The notes under the pieces are model-generated. The model was not told the DNA's origin, did not search any database, and saw only the letters and a program-made list of their open reading frames with translations. From Ephemerocybe angulata (Eukaryota > Basidiomycota > Agaricomycetes > Agaricales > Psathyrellaceae): a DNA stretch of 64,000 bases. The position numbers were made by a program, and so were the translations under genes. The stretch is taken from the NCBI GenBank assembly GCA_013368325.1, contig JAACJK010000235.1, positions 62,001 to 126,000 of the forward strand. The letters are read 5' to 3'. Each line of letters starts with the position of its first letter. Positions within the stretch are counted from its first letter, which is position 1. Of this stretch, positions 23,843 to 34,961 are shown in pieces.

Positions 23843-24447
23843 CTTGCGAGTAAGAAGCCACACGAGCGTAGCGTCAGGAGGAGCCTCGATTGTTGTGAAA
23901 GCCTCTTAAAGTAATTATATAGAAATGAACGCCTCGAGTTGTCAGCGGTGTGCCATTTGCCGGCCAACCTCCGTCCAATACGGTAAAGCCTGCCCGGGAC
24001 GCAGACGGGACGCTGGACATACGACTAGATTGACGGAGTGGTGCCTGATATTTAAGGAGCCAAGCCGTGGCGTTTGAATGGTCCGGCGGGCAGTGTCACC
24101 CGTAAAGGCACAGAAGACAAAAAGGGTGTCACCTTACCGGCCAACAGGTGGGTAAAGATTTAGCGGTCCCATCCCCAATCCAGATTCCTTCCCCGCAAAA
24201 CAACCTTAAATAAGCTAGGAGCTCCTTCCTCCAACTTTTACTCTCCCTTTTTTCGCACTCTGGGGTACATCTTGGCGCCCAGTAATCACTGGGGATTCAG
24301 CGCCAGTTGGGCGCTTAAGGCCATCGCCCCTATGATTACGTCACCTAGCAACCCTGAGAAAGCGCGAAATATCCCAGGAACCTAGGTTAGGGCTTCATCT
24401 AGGGTTGCAACTTGCCCCGATTCCCGAATCTCCAGTGACGGTTGACC
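23843..24447. other. Divergent upstream region
   Basis: Shared upstream region of the minus-strand membrane protein and the plus-strand F-box copy F3. The right-hand part (about 24290-24400) repeats, in inverse orientation, the upstream region of F1 (about 14230-14310), showing that the duplication of the F-box gene carried its promoter. No ORF supported. Confidence 0.55.
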
Positions 24448-26076
24448 ATGACCATGGAAGGTCAAGATGGATCTTCCGACATCCTATCTGACAGCTATTT
24501 CGTCCCGCCTTCACTCGAAGCCGCTACCATGCGCCAGCAAATCCCATCCATGATGATCGAAATTTCCGAATTACGCTCTCGCCTCGAAGAACTGGAAGAC
24601 CGAGTCTACCGCTACCGCTCTGCCACGTCCTCTCTGCGTCGAGTGCCGCCAGAAATCCTCGGGGAAATTTTCCATGTTGCTATGGGATCAAAAACCATCG
24701 ACTTTGAGAAAAAGAACGACCTCACCGCGATTCTCCTTGTTTGCAAGAAGTGGCGCGACGCGGCTTATCTCACTGGGAAACTGTGGGGATGTATCAGCCT
24801 CAGGCTGCCGAGGAAGAGACAGATGTCGTATGAAAAGGTGTCGAACTGGATAGGAAGGTCAAAGGGGTGCCCCAAGGCGCTGAAGATCGGGTACGACTCC
24901 GAGCGATGTTACGCGATGGAAGAGTGTAAACTCGCACTGCCTTTGTTGGTGAAGCTTTTGGTCGATGGACCACCCTTACATCGACTGGAGATACGCTTCA
25001 TCCCTTCATGGTGCTTTCAGGGGCTCATGGATTCGGTCAAAGGCCAAGTTGATGGCCACGACCTGGCCAAGTCGTCCTGGGGTCAATTGCAGGAATTGGA
25101 GCTCGGCTTTGAAGCCATCGCCCCGGAAAACTTTGAAACGGGCGAAGAGGATGTCTCCCAGTCCGTTTTCCGCCACATCCCTCCCCTTAGCTCCTTGACC
25201 CTTTCCCTCCCGTTCGATCGTAGCGAAGCGGCTTGGACTCACCACATTCACCTTCCTCCGACGACCCTTCAAACCCTCACAACCTTCCACTTAAACTGCA
25301 GATGGGATGGACCCCAAATTTTCGTCTTCCTGCAGCACTGCCAAAGCCTTCAAACTCTATGCCTAGACTTGGAGAACGCCTCTTGGACATGGAAACCAGA
25401 AAATGTCAACGTCCCATCCCTCTCCGGGGACCCCGGCTGTATCACCCTCCCGAAACTACGAACCCTCGCGATCAGCGGATGCAGTGTTCAGACTGGTGGT
25501 AAGGTAGCCAAGCACCTTCGCGTCCCCGCGCTCCTCGAGTTGCGTGTGGCGCAGTGGCCCGAGACCTCCAACGACTCGACGGGCATCTACAGGCTCTTGG
25601 GGGCGCTTTCCCGAATACGGGTACAGCGAACATCGATCCTGCGTTCCCTAACCTTGGAAGACCCCTACAAAAACTGCAAAATATCTGCAGAAGAGCTCAC
25701 GAATATCCTCTCTCGATTCGGGAACATCACCCACTTCGCGACAAGCTTTGATTTCAATGCGAAGGACTTCCTCGAGCTGCAGAAGCTGGGCGATGCCGTG
25801 CGCCTCCTCCCATCCCTCGAACACCTTGAAATCACCCATATCAAAGCAGGTTTTGACTTGGAGTCGTTTTTCCAGTATATCGAACATCGAAGGGTAGTAC
25901 AGGCCAACGATGATGGTCAAGCAGACAGGCTGAAGTTGTTGACGCTTTCTGTCCAAGAGCACCTTGGAGACAACCAGTTGAATCGGGCATATCAGGAGAG
26001 TAGTTATCCGAAATCACTTAAAGAGTCCTTCGGTATAGCTGTCAATTTCTTACCCAGGGGATCTCCCTGGTATTAG
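24448..26076 (+). CDS. F-box/leucine-rich-type protein, copy F3
   Basis: Intronless, about 542 aa, a near full-length paralogue of F1 (shared LSDSYFVPP, RQQIP, RRVPPEILGEIFHVAMG, LVCKKWRDAAYLTGKLWG and FDLESFFQYIE). The first ATG is 24448; ATG 24454 matches the F1 start and is equally likely. The F-box lies at about residues 60-110, with leucine-rich strands after it. The gene ends in TAG at 26074-26076, and the same frame then stays open for a further 800 nt made of a foreign kinesin/AVL9 mosaic, so the natural 3' end appears to have been replaced right at the stop. Confidence 0.83.
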   Translation: MTMEGQDGSSDILSDSYFVPPSLEAATMRQQIPSMMIEISELRSRLEELEDRVYRYRSATSSLRRVPPEILGEIFHVAMGSKTIDFEKKNDLTAILLVCKKWRDAAYLTGKLWGCISLRLPRKRQMSYEKVSNWIGRSKGCPKALKIGYDSERCYAMEECKLALPLLVKLLVDGPPLHRLEIRFIPSWCFQGLMDSVKGQVDGHDLAKSSWGQLQELELGFEAIAPENFETGEEDVSQSVFRHIPPLSSLTLSLPFDRSEAAWTHHIHLPPTTLQTLTTFHLNCRWDGPQIFVFLQHCQSLQTLCLDLENASWTWKPENVNVPSLSGDPGCITLPKLRTLAISGCSVQTGGKVAKHLRVPALLELRVAQWPETSNDSTGIYRLLGALSRIRVQRTSILRSLTLEDPYKNCKISAEELTNILSRFGNITHFATSFDFNAKDFLELQKLGDAVRLLPSLEHLEITHIKAGFDLESFFQYIEHRRVVQANDDGQADRLKLLTLSVQEHLGDNQLNRAYQESSYPKSLKESFGIAVNFLPRGSPWY

Positions 26077-26325
26077 GTGCGACTACCACACCACGCCTCA
26101 CACGCAACAGGAACGTACTGCCCAGCAACAGGTACATCCTCCCTATTCCCAAACACATCCACCCTTCCCTTCCTGCCCGCACCCGCATTCGCAGCCTTCC
26201 ACCGATTTGCCGTATATTCATCGAAGGCACCGGCATACCCCTCAGCAGCATCGCCAAAACCTGATGCTCAACCTCAACCTCATCAAAGCTCAAATCCGCC
26301 TCCTCCTCAGGCCCCTCCAACATCG
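26077..26325 (-). pseudogene. Inverted copy of the kinesin 3' end
   Basis: Read on the minus strand, this segment carries the last part of the kinesin at 8630-8880: MLEGPEEEADLSFDE, then LRGMPVPSMN and a degenerate DKENVPVAGQ end (here NREDVPVAGQ). The kinesin stop TAG has become TAC and small indels are present. It joins the F3 stop codon on one side and the AVL9 tail copy on the other. A gene fragment with no promoter of its own. Confidence 0.85.
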
Positions 26326-26980
26326 CTTGTGTCGAAAGCGGATCTGGGTACAGAGCCGAAGACTGCGGCTCAAGCGAGCTTCCAACCGTTTTCGAGGATA
26401 TCAGCGCCGACGGCTCCATGCGCGTCCTCTAGCTCGACGCCAACGACTTCTGTACCGCCCTCTGCGTCGTCCGAGTCGTCGAGAATAGCGGGTCGGCGCA
26501 GGGGAATGTTGGCTGGGGCCGCTTTGTCATCGTGGGGCGCGAATATTGGGTCGTTCCTCTCGACGAAGTTGCCGTTTGGGCATCAGCAGAACAGCGAGAG
26601 TGGGAGTACGAGTCCGCCGCTGCCACAGCAAGCGTCGTCTGCTCCGCCCGTCCCTGTGCGTGTAGCAATAGAGACTGGCTCTTCGACGACGTGGGGGAGT
26701 TTGAGTTCGCTTGTATCGCCGCCGGCGATGCCGAGCTTTAATAGTCTGGCCGCTGGGGGTGCGGGAGCGGGTGGGACGTGGCTTGGGGAGGAGTTGGCAG
26801 CGAAGGCGTCGTCGACGGACTTGAAGGCGCAGGCGCTCGGGGAGGGGAAGGAGAATGGGAAGGATGAGCACGGGTGAGGAGGTGGAGGGGTGTGATTTCT
26901 TTTGTGCTAAGTGTAGATGTAATGTATCAGCTTTGTGATGTTTGAATTGGATATACCTTGCTTTGGATGGAGTTGTTGGG
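26326..26980 (+). pseudogene. Direct copy of the AVL9-like 3' end
   Basis: Matches 21480-22150, including the coding tail (VSKADL, TEPKTA, PSASSESSR, SSWGANIGSF, KASSTDLKAQALGEGKENGK) and about 100 bp of 3' flank (TGTGCTAAGTGTAGATGTAA). In-frame small deletions and substitutions are present. The junction with the kinesin piece is close to a GTGTC(G/C)AAAGCGGATCTG stretch. It lies in the same frame as F3 beyond the F3 stop. Confidence 0.85.
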
Positions 26981-27183
26981 CTGAGGATTTCTGCAAGCTC
27001 GGACGTTTCTTCTGAAGATTGGGTATACTATAATTTCAACCCACCGTTTTCTCCCCCTTTGACCCCCACAACGGCGAGTGTTTGAAAGAAAGTGTAACAT
27101 CTGCTCAATCCCCGACTCCACGAAGTGGGAGGAGGGTCTTGTTCCGTAGAAACGTCCATTTTTCTGCCAATCGTCGTTGACTC

Positions 27184-27308
27184 GTGCGAACTCAAGACTA
27201 TAAATGCCCCTCCATTTTGGGCGATGTCATTGCACCACTCTCTACCACTCCTTGCGAACTCGACTACGTATAAATGCTCCTCCATTTCTGGTGATGTCAT
27301 TGCACCAC
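27184..27308 (+). repeat. Tandemly duplicated TATA-containing segment
   Basis: Two imperfect ~55-bp copies, 27184-27238 and 27252-27308. Each carries TATAAA (27199-27204 and 27269-27274), a CTCCATTT stretch and GATGTCATTGCACCAC. It resembles a duplicated core promoter, but no clear gene starts just downstream. Confidence 0.6.
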
Positions 27309-27702
27309 GGTTCCTACCTGTAGAGATAAAAAGACCCTTCCATGCCCTTGTCGACTCATCACGTCTCTGCTTTCTCCTTCAACGTCCCGCATTTTCCAGA
27401 TTTCTATAGCTGCTATTTGAAAACAGCCTTCACAGGTCGCGCGCATCCTCTCTGTTGAAGACTGTCCGCCTTTCGAACTCGTGCACTCTGCCGACGACTA
27501 CCCGGTGTTCTATGACCCACTTTACTATCCTGACGTACATCCAGAACTCTGCGCTTGTCGCAGCCGCTTGTCCTCTTGGCTTCACAGATCCTTTGAAGAT
27601 CATATAGTCTCTTGCCGTTATCTGGATTCGGGCAGCACATTGAGAGTTGATCTCGTTTCCGTTCAGTCCTTGTTCAGTCCGAATCACTCGATATTTGGCT
27701 GA

Positions 27703-28102
27703 ATGGAACCCCAGATCCTTTCACTCTCCCCATTGCTTTCTTCATCAGTGAGTCTTACTCCCATTGCTCTGCGCTTTATGCTTTGCTATGCACAACAGAA
27801 TCCCGAGCTCCCAACATCCCCAATCTTGTTGATTGTAGCCCGTCATTTTTTTTCGTTAAACCGTGCTGCCCTTTCTGAGCGACTATCTCTACTTTCTCGG
27901 AATGTACTACCCCAGGCATCGCCAGCACCCCCGTCAATCCAGGCTCTTCCAAACCCAAGCGCAAACACGGAGGTGAGACCAAGGGCAAGGGTGTGTCCGG
28001 TAAGAAGCCGAGGACCCGATCCACGACCTCCAATGCTTCGTCTAGCACCACCAAAACCGAGAACGACTCGGATGAGGAAGACAAGATGGCCGTAGAAGAT
28101 TA
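27703..28102 (+). pseudogene. Possible gene or fragment with basic then acidic tail
   Basis: A plausible last exon, starting after the CCCAG acceptor near 27915, encodes a Lys/Arg-rich stretch (SKPKRKHGGETKGKGVSGKK) followed by a Ser/Thr-rich and acidic end (NDSDEEDKMAVED, TAG at 28100-28102), typical of a nuclear protein tail. The only nearby upstream exon (ATG 27703, donor GTGAGT near 27748) joins in the wrong phase. The first exon may lie elsewhere, or this is a truncated copy. No family recognised. Confidence 0.35.
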
Positions 28103-28392
28103 GATTTCGATACTCCGCTCAAACGATGACGACAGAGAAGTTTCCCCACCAGGCCCTGTATATTTCCATGCTTTTACAAGCATTTCCGGGTTGTAATGTT
28201 ATTACAGCGCTTATAACCTATTTGTAAGTATGTAACAACACTTGAACTAAATTATCACTCTACGTGATAATCACAGCTTTCGGAGAGTCGGGGACTGGCG
28301 ACGCGAAGCGGCGCCGTTACGATGCTGGTTCAGCGCCGCGGAGCCGGCATCAATCTGCGAGGTCGAAATTTTGATCCTGTACCACCACCTCC

Positions 28393-30266
28393 ATGACCAA
28401 CGAGCCTGAACTCGCGATATCCGCCTATGCCCTGCAGTTTCGCCATCTATATTCAACAAATGACCTGCCGACGCCCATAGAAAAGTCTACAATACAGCAC
28501 GAATTGGCTACGATTCAGCAAGGCATCGCTGCACTCCAAAAACGACTAGCAGTTTGTCGCGTGCTCCTCGCTCCGATCCGCAGCCTCCCCCTGGAAACTC
28601 TGGGGCGGATTTTCGAGTTTTCTGTGACGGATTATCGAGGCGTCGATAAAGCAAGTGTGGCGATACTGTGCCTCGTGTGCAAAACCTAGCGGAGGGCTGC
28701 CCATCTTCACGCACACCCTATGGACCGATGTTTGTGTCGACCGCCCGGCCCCTCTCGATCGAGTCTTTGAATGGCTGAAACGAGCGGGCACAAAGTCGAA
28801 GACCCTACGCTTCGCTCAGGACGACACACCTGCGTGTAAAAAGCACCATGGGTGGGACGAATCCGAGGACAATGATGTCGGTGATGATGATGTGCGATGC
28901 ACACTGGCTGAAGCACAACACCTGGAGTACCTGGCGAACGAGGTGCCGCTGGACAGCCTCTGTATCTCCCCCTGGTCCCCTATGTGCCTCAGACAATTTT
29001 TACGCTCCTCCAACCCACGGTTCTTGGAAGTAATCTCTTGGACTTCGCTCCGGTCGTTAGAGCTGAACATGAGGTTCAGCCAACTATGGCCTGAATTAGA
29101 AGAAGGCCCGACCACGTCTATGTTCAATTATCTTCCTCCATCATTGTCCTCGCTCAGCATCGACCTCCCACGTAGAGAAGAGCTCAGCGCGCACTTTGTC
29201 AACCCAGACGACTTCGATGGTGTTGCCAGCTCGATCCATATTCCAGCTCCAACCCTCGACCGCTTAACCTCCTTCAAAATCCGCTGTGACTGGAATGGTC
29301 CTCAGATTGCGACTCTACTGCAGCATTGTGGGAAGCTCGAACACCTCACTGTCGAGTACTTTCTCTCTGAAGATCTAGGGGAAGTGCAGGAGTGGACAGA
29401 AGCACCCAATTGCCTTGAAGAGCATGACCTTCCGCCTCGCATTCGCTTGCCTCAGCTCCGCACTCTCAGTGTGCATGCGATTCCGGCTCAAACGGCAAGC
29501 ACTGTGCTCCATTTTCTTGACGTTCCGGCACTTGCCAACCTCGTTGTTTCTATATACGAAGACCCCAGTGACGATGAATATGAAGAACACCCTGCGTATC
29601 ACTTCCTCGAATCCCTCGGCTTTTGCTCTCCACTCGCGGATGAGGCTGCACTCTTACAGTCTTTAACCATCGGGGAAGCTTGGGAATCCATGAGCTTCCT
29701 GCTTACCTCCGGACAACAACCCCAACGAAGACCTCTTCGCAGAGTACCCTACCCATCCTTTCCTCCAATCCTTGGGCCTCTTTGACCCCACCCATTCCAA
29801 GGCCAAGGGTCTGGAGTCACTGACCATCGGTGATTCGTCGGACTCTTTTCGTATTGTGCTCACCGCAGTCACCCTTACGGACATCGCTCTGCACCTCACT
29901 TCGCTCAAGCGCCTCACTTTATACCACATACAAAGTCCGCACGATCCCTTCAAGGCATTATCCCGACACATGGATCGTCACCAGACGCATCTCCTCCCTC
30001 ACCTGGAACACCTGGAGCTCAGCTTTGCGGACGATAAATATCCCTTGAAATCAGTGTTTCAGTTCGTCAAGTCGCGCCATGACCACAGGGCTCGCTCGCC
30101 TGAGGGGCAAACACGCGACTCCTTGCGTATGGTGGTCGTATGCATTCCGGAAAGCCACCAGAAGCATCTCAAGATCTATAACACCTTCCCGACCGTCGCT
30201 TGCATCCGGAAATATGGAATCTCAGTGGAACGCTACTTAGAACCGTCATGGACGGGATTTGTATGA
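28393..30266 (+). pseudogene. Broken, chimeric F-box gene, copy F4
   Basis: Begins like F2 (RHLYSTNDLPTPIEKSTI, LLAPIRSLPLETLGRIFEF, LCLVCKT) but a TAG at 28687-28689 replaces the Trp codon of CKAW. About 20 nt later the frame shifts, and the protein continues as LWTDVCVDRPAPLDRV. After EAWESMSFLLT near 29705 the sequence switches to a second F-box paralogue that repeats the preceding block (HPFLQSLGLF...LESLTIG) in another frame and runs to SVERYLE. The locus looks like an unequal recombination between two relatives plus point decay. No splice solution removes the TAG while keeping the conserved CKAWRRAA region. Confidence 0.8.
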
Positions 30267-30707
30267 TAAGTCGTCTGCTGGGTAGTTGATTTTCTATTCG
30301 AGTAAGTAGCTTTCGAAAAATATATGGACTACGTCGCAGTCCTGGATTCCTCAAGCTGCACAACGGTGCAGCTCGCCACCAGCTATGAAGAAAGCCGCAA
30401 TTGCGAGTAAATACTAGGCCATCCACACGGCATAAGTATCTCATAGCATAGATAATAGGATAATCGTTATAAACCAATATTGAATGGGGTGGTACTAGCT
30501 CAGAAGGGTGTGATGCGGATTTGCCCACGCAGTCAACTTGAAGTCGCCGTCTTCAAGCACCCACTGTCAGTATTTCTGACCGACATCGTCGTCTTCGGAA
30601 ACCGCCCTTAGAGTCCCTCGCTTGTCCCATCCAATCCTCTGGTCACCAACAGGCTTTCGCACCGTAATAGGAAGCCTTGAACTCGGCGCGCCTTGAACTT
30701 TGAAGCC

Positions 30708-32257
30708 ATGCCGCCTGTGCTTGGGAGTCAGCCTGCACAACCTCCAGCGGTCTTCAGCTCACTCTCTTTGGAGGCTCTTGGGCGCATTCTCGAAATTTCG
30801 GCGACGGATTACAAGGGTAACCTCGATATAAGCAGAGTGGCGGCTCTTTGCCTCGTGTGCAAAGCGTTCAGGAAGGCTGCGCTCCTTACGCATCGTCTGT
30901 GGACCGATGTTTCCACAGATGGCTCTGTACCGCTCCATGAGGCCATGGCATGGCTAAAACGGTCAGATAGCTTGCCGAAAACCCTACGCTTTACCCAGGA
31001 GGACCTTCCTTGTGACAAACACGATAATTGGTCCGAGGTGAACCAAGGCGACGACGGCACGTCCAATTCTTCGCAGTGTGTGCTCATCGCAGCGCAGGCA
31101 CTGCAGTGTGCAGAAAGCGGGGTGCCGTTGGACAGTTTGTGTATCACTCCCTCGTCTCCCGCATGCGTACGGGATCTCCTGCTCTCTTCGCCCAGCTCAC
31201 ACTTCAAGACCTCGGCGTGCTGGAGCTCCCTACGATCATTGAATCTGAACATGGAGGGGTGCAAAGTTTGGCCCGATCCCGAGACAGATCTTGCTACCTC
31301 CATGTTTAACCATCTACCTCCATCACTATCCTCGCTCGGTATCTCACTCCCATATAAAAGTGGGTTGGGGGATTCATTCGACGACACTACCCAGCCCATC
31401 AACATTCCACCTTCTATTCCAACCCGTCTCACCTCGTTCCGGATCCAGTCTGACTGGGAAGGACCACAGGCCGCGACCCTCCTGCAGCATTGCATGTCCT
31501 TGGAGCGCCTCACTATCGAATATATGATGGACTCGGTGGACGGGGATAATGGCTTACCAGCTCAGATATTTCTACCTAAACTCAAAACCCTCAAGGTACA
31601 CGGAATCTCCGGCGAAACCGCAGATACGATCCTCCACTTTCTCCGCGCCCCAACTCTCAGACATATCGATATTGGAGTCGACAGAGAGTACAAGATGGAC
31701 GACTACCCGGAGCATCCTGCCTACCTCTTCTTCAATCCCTCGGTCTACTCTCCCCAGAACCAGAGGAGCCCTCGACATTGGAATCCCTGACAATAGGCGA
31801 TTACTGGAATTCTGGGACTTGCCCGTTTACCAAAAAGGTCTTTCTCGACGTCGCCCTTCGCCTCACGTCGCTCAGACGCCTCGTTTTGCACAATGTCACA
31901 TATCCGATGGACCCATTCTTGAGTATGTGCCAGCATATGGAGCTTAATCGAGTCCAACTGTTGCCTCGTTTGGAGCACTTGGAGCTGGCTGGGTTGTATG
32001 ACGGGAGGACGCCTGTGGAATCGATCTTTCAATTCATCAAGTCCCGCTACGATCATCGTAGTCGCTCAGGCCAGCCTTCAGGCACCAGAGAAGATGGTGG
32101 CCAGATACGCGACTCACTGGAAATGGTGGTCCTTCGCTTCTCGGAAGATAATATGGCGTTTCCCTCGAGGAAGTACGACCTGGAAGCCTCCCAAACTGTC
32201 ATTTCTATTAGGAAATTGGGGATTTCAGTAGAGATATACCCAGAGATCTCGTATTAA
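30708..32257 (+). pseudogene. Frameshifted F-box gene, copy F5
   Basis: Starts at ATG 30708, with a short N-terminus lacking the segment found in F2, then the F-box (LSLEALGRILEISATDY, LCLVCKAFRKAALLTHRLW) and leucine-rich strands. Near 31733 a single-base loss shifts the frame: the expected HPAYLFLQSLGLL reads FFNPSVYSP and stops at 31788-31790. The downstream frame continues cleanly from LESLTIGDYWNS to the natural end IYPEISY (32257). Everything else is intact, so the lesion is recent or a sequencing error; an intron does not fit. Confidence 0.78.
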
Positions 32258-32714
32258 GAGATTACATTAGCAGCCTTGGCGTAGTATATTGCAGGGAGAC
32301 CTTCTTGTAGTCAGCAGCGTTCCATGTGCCCAGGGGCCTATTCGGCGCTCGTTTCTGTGATAAGTTGAATAAACTCAAGCCATGTTTACGGGTAACGAAT
32401 CCTGGCATCGAGAGATGTATTGCCCGGGCGCTTAATTGGAGCTGTTGAATCTCCTGAGTCTCCGTGCCCAATCCGCGCCAACTTACAAAACAGTTGCGCT
32501 GGGCCACACAACTAGAGCTTACGGACACAATACTTACCGGAAGCCTTGCCTCCTTGCTGCATACCTCCTTTGTGCCAGCCGATGAACGCAAGATGATTCT
32601 TGACTAATCCAGTGGGAGCCCCTGAGGCGCCGCCATCACCTGCCATCACCCAACCTTTGTTCAAGCTTGTTCACGACCGTCACTTCTTGAATCCGACCGA
32701 CCATTGAATCTCCT

Positions 32715-34541
32715 ATGTCGAGGACCACACCGTTCAACTTCATCACGGTGAAATACCCCCATCTGTTATCGACAAACGATCCACCCAGTGCGGCAGAAGA
32801 GGCGAAAATTCGAGAAGAAATGGCCGCGATACAGCAAGACGCCGATCTCCCTGAAATCCAGAATCAACTTGCGACGTATCGCAGCGTGGTCTCTCCAGTT
32901 CGGCGCCTTCCCTCAGAGATCATTGGAAACTTTCTCGACCTTGCTGCCAGAGGTCATGATGGACACATTGAAAAGGCCAGGGTCGCCTCATTTTGTCTGG
33001 TATCCAAAGCATGGCGGGACTCGGCGATCGCGACGCTTTCTCTATGGCGTGATGTTTGCATCGACCGCGACAAACCGCTCTGCAAGAAGGTCGTGGAATG
33101 GTTAGGACGGTCGGGGGCGCTCACGAAAACTTTGCGGGTTGAATTGCGCGACCGAGGGCAACAACTCTGCTGTGGGAAGCATTCACGGAACTACGAGGCT
33201 GCGGACAATAACCCGGACGAGGACGAGGATAACGAAGCAGAGCTGGAGGAGGAAGACGATGAAGATGAGGATTCAGATTGGAGCGACGACGACAGTGAAG
33301 ATGAAGACGATGAAGAGACGCCTCGAGAATGCATCATTGCGAAGACACGGCTGGCGAAGCTCCTCGTGGATGGACCGCAGTTCAATACGCTGGTGTTGAC
33401 TGTCTCGTCTACGTGGTGTCTACGGGAACTGCTTCGTTCCATCAGAACGCGGGCTAGAGCGAAGGGGGTATCTTGGCCAGGTATACCGTCCTTAGCGCTG
33501 CGCATGGTTCCCAATGTTGGACATTGGGCGGAAACGCAGGACCCGTCCGCATCGCTGTTCAAGTATCTCCCTTCCGGGTCCCTGTCCTCGCTCGGCCTGG
33601 ATCTCGTCCTCACCGACGAACTGATGATGAGCCTACTCAACCTCTATCGATTCAACATCCCCTCTTCCACCCTCAACAGTCTTACCTCTTTGAAGATCAA
33701 AACCGAGTGGGATGGTCCTCAAATTGCCCGCTTACTGCCCCACTGTGAACGACTCGAACACTTGTATCTCGAATATGCATGCCCTTCCAAATTCGGTGCC
33801 TACAGGTGGACGGCAGCCCATGACTTCCACACCGAAGCTAACCTGCCAGCCCGTATCCATCTACCCAAGCTACGCACTCTCCAGGTAGACGGGATCCCCG
33901 AGATGACTGTGGGCACCATCCTCCATTTCATCCGCGCCCCCGCCCTCGTAAATCTCGGCTTCCAAATAAACATGAGGCCTCAATGGATTACCGTTCCCCC
34001 CGCGGAAGAGGAATCCCATCTCGGACGCCTCCCCGAACTCTTTCTTCAATCCCTCGGTCTACTCCCCCAGGAAGCGGAGATAACGTCGATTTCAAACCTG
34101 CACTCGCTGACTATGGGCGATGGAAAGTGGTACGACTATCGACTTTATCTTTCTCGAAGCACGCTCGCCAGCATTGCCCCGCACTTCAACTCGCTCAGGC
34201 ATCTCATCCTCTACGAGGTAAAGTGCATGGACGGCGAGGACCCTTTTCAGGCGCTATGTCACCACATGGAACAGCATCAAACACACCTCTTGCCCAACTT
34301 GGAGGATATGAAGCTCACCTTCTCTGACGATTCCTTCCCCCTCGAATCACTGTTTCTGTTCGTCAAGTCTCGCCATGATCATTGGGCTCGCAGGGCTGTG
34401 GGACACAACCAGCCACGTGATTCGTTGCATATGGTAGCACTTCGCATTTCGGATAACTGGGTGAACCTCGCGAACACCTATAACACCTCGCCCACTATTG
34501 GTCACATCAGGAATCTGGGCGTATCGGTGGAAAGGTATTGA
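32715..34541 (+). CDS. F-box/leucine-rich-type protein, copy F6
   Basis: Intact intronless 608-aa protein. The F-box-like region is at about residues 60-115 (VVSPVRRLPSEIIGNFLDL, FCLVSKAWRDSAIATLSLW). An unusually long acidic run, about residues 155-200 (DEDEDNEAELEEEDDEDEDS and onward), precedes ten or so leucine-rich strands including WDGPQIARLLPHCERLEHL. The C-terminal block LFLFVKSRHDHWARRAVGHN is copied, inverted, at 58247-58627. Predicted SCF substrate receptor; target unknown. Confidence 0.85.
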   Translation: MSRTTPFNFITVKYPHLLSTNDPPSAAEEAKIREEMAAIQQDADLPEIQNQLATYRSVVSPVRRLPSEIIGNFLDLAARGHDGHIEKARVASFCLVSKAWRDSAIATLSLWRDVCIDRDKPLCKKVVEWLGRSGALTKTLRVELRDRGQQLCCGKHSRNYEAADNNPDEDEDNEAELEEEDDEDEDSDWSDDDSEDEDDEETPRECIIAKTRLAKLLVDGPQFNTLVLTVSSTWCLRELLRSIRTRARAKGVSWPGIPSLALRMVPNVGHWAETQDPSASLFKYLPSGSLSSLGLDLVLTDELMMSLLNLYRFNIPSSTLNSLTSLKIKTEWDGPQIARLLPHCERLEHLYLEYACPSKFGAYRWTAAHDFHTEANLPARIHLPKLRTLQVDGIPEMTVGTILHFIRAPALVNLGFQINMRPQWITVPPAEEESHLGRLPELFLQSLGLLPQEAEITSISNLHSLTMGDGKWYDYRLYLSRSTLASIAPHFNSLRHLILYEVKCMDGEDPFQALCHHMEQHQTHLLPNLEDMKLTFSDDSFPLESLFLFVKSRHDHWARRAVGHNQPRDSLHMVALRISDNWVNLANTYNTSPTIGHIRNLGVSVERY

Positions 34542-34961
34542 ATGTGGACGTTTGTTTGAGTAACTTGTATTAGTATCGGCTAAAGGACCTTATATACCTT
34601 CCTGAAATCAATTTCATACGTCCATTAGACTTGTTCAGCCTGACGATTTGCTCCAGGAAAGAAACAGGCAGCGCGAGGCGCTAGGTCGAGCTAGGCGCTT
34701 ATCAAACATGCACGGCTATCAAAATCCACGCGCTGTGTGCGCCACTCTGCGAACACAGTGCATTGAAGGGTACCGAAGAGTCTTGAAAGACTACAGGAAA
34801 AATTTGTACATAGAAGACTTCAACGCTCGATTTTACAGTAACGCTCTGGAGGTTGCAATGTTGGAAAGTCAAATCACCTCGTCTGCGGCCTGCCCAAGGC
34901 CTGCCGGCCAGGAACTAAAGACGTCGTCAAACCTGCAACACATTAGGTATGTGAATATGCT
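34542..34961. repeat. Spacer shared by three duplicated loci
   Basis: The spacer between F6 and the nuclease-like copy A. Its left part recurs inverted at 58130-58250 (ATATACCTTCCTGAAATCAA). Its right part (34800-34960) recurs directly at 37020-37160 next to copy B (AACGCTC(G/A)ATTTTAC then GCAACACATTA). It holds no supported gene. Confidence 0.65.
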
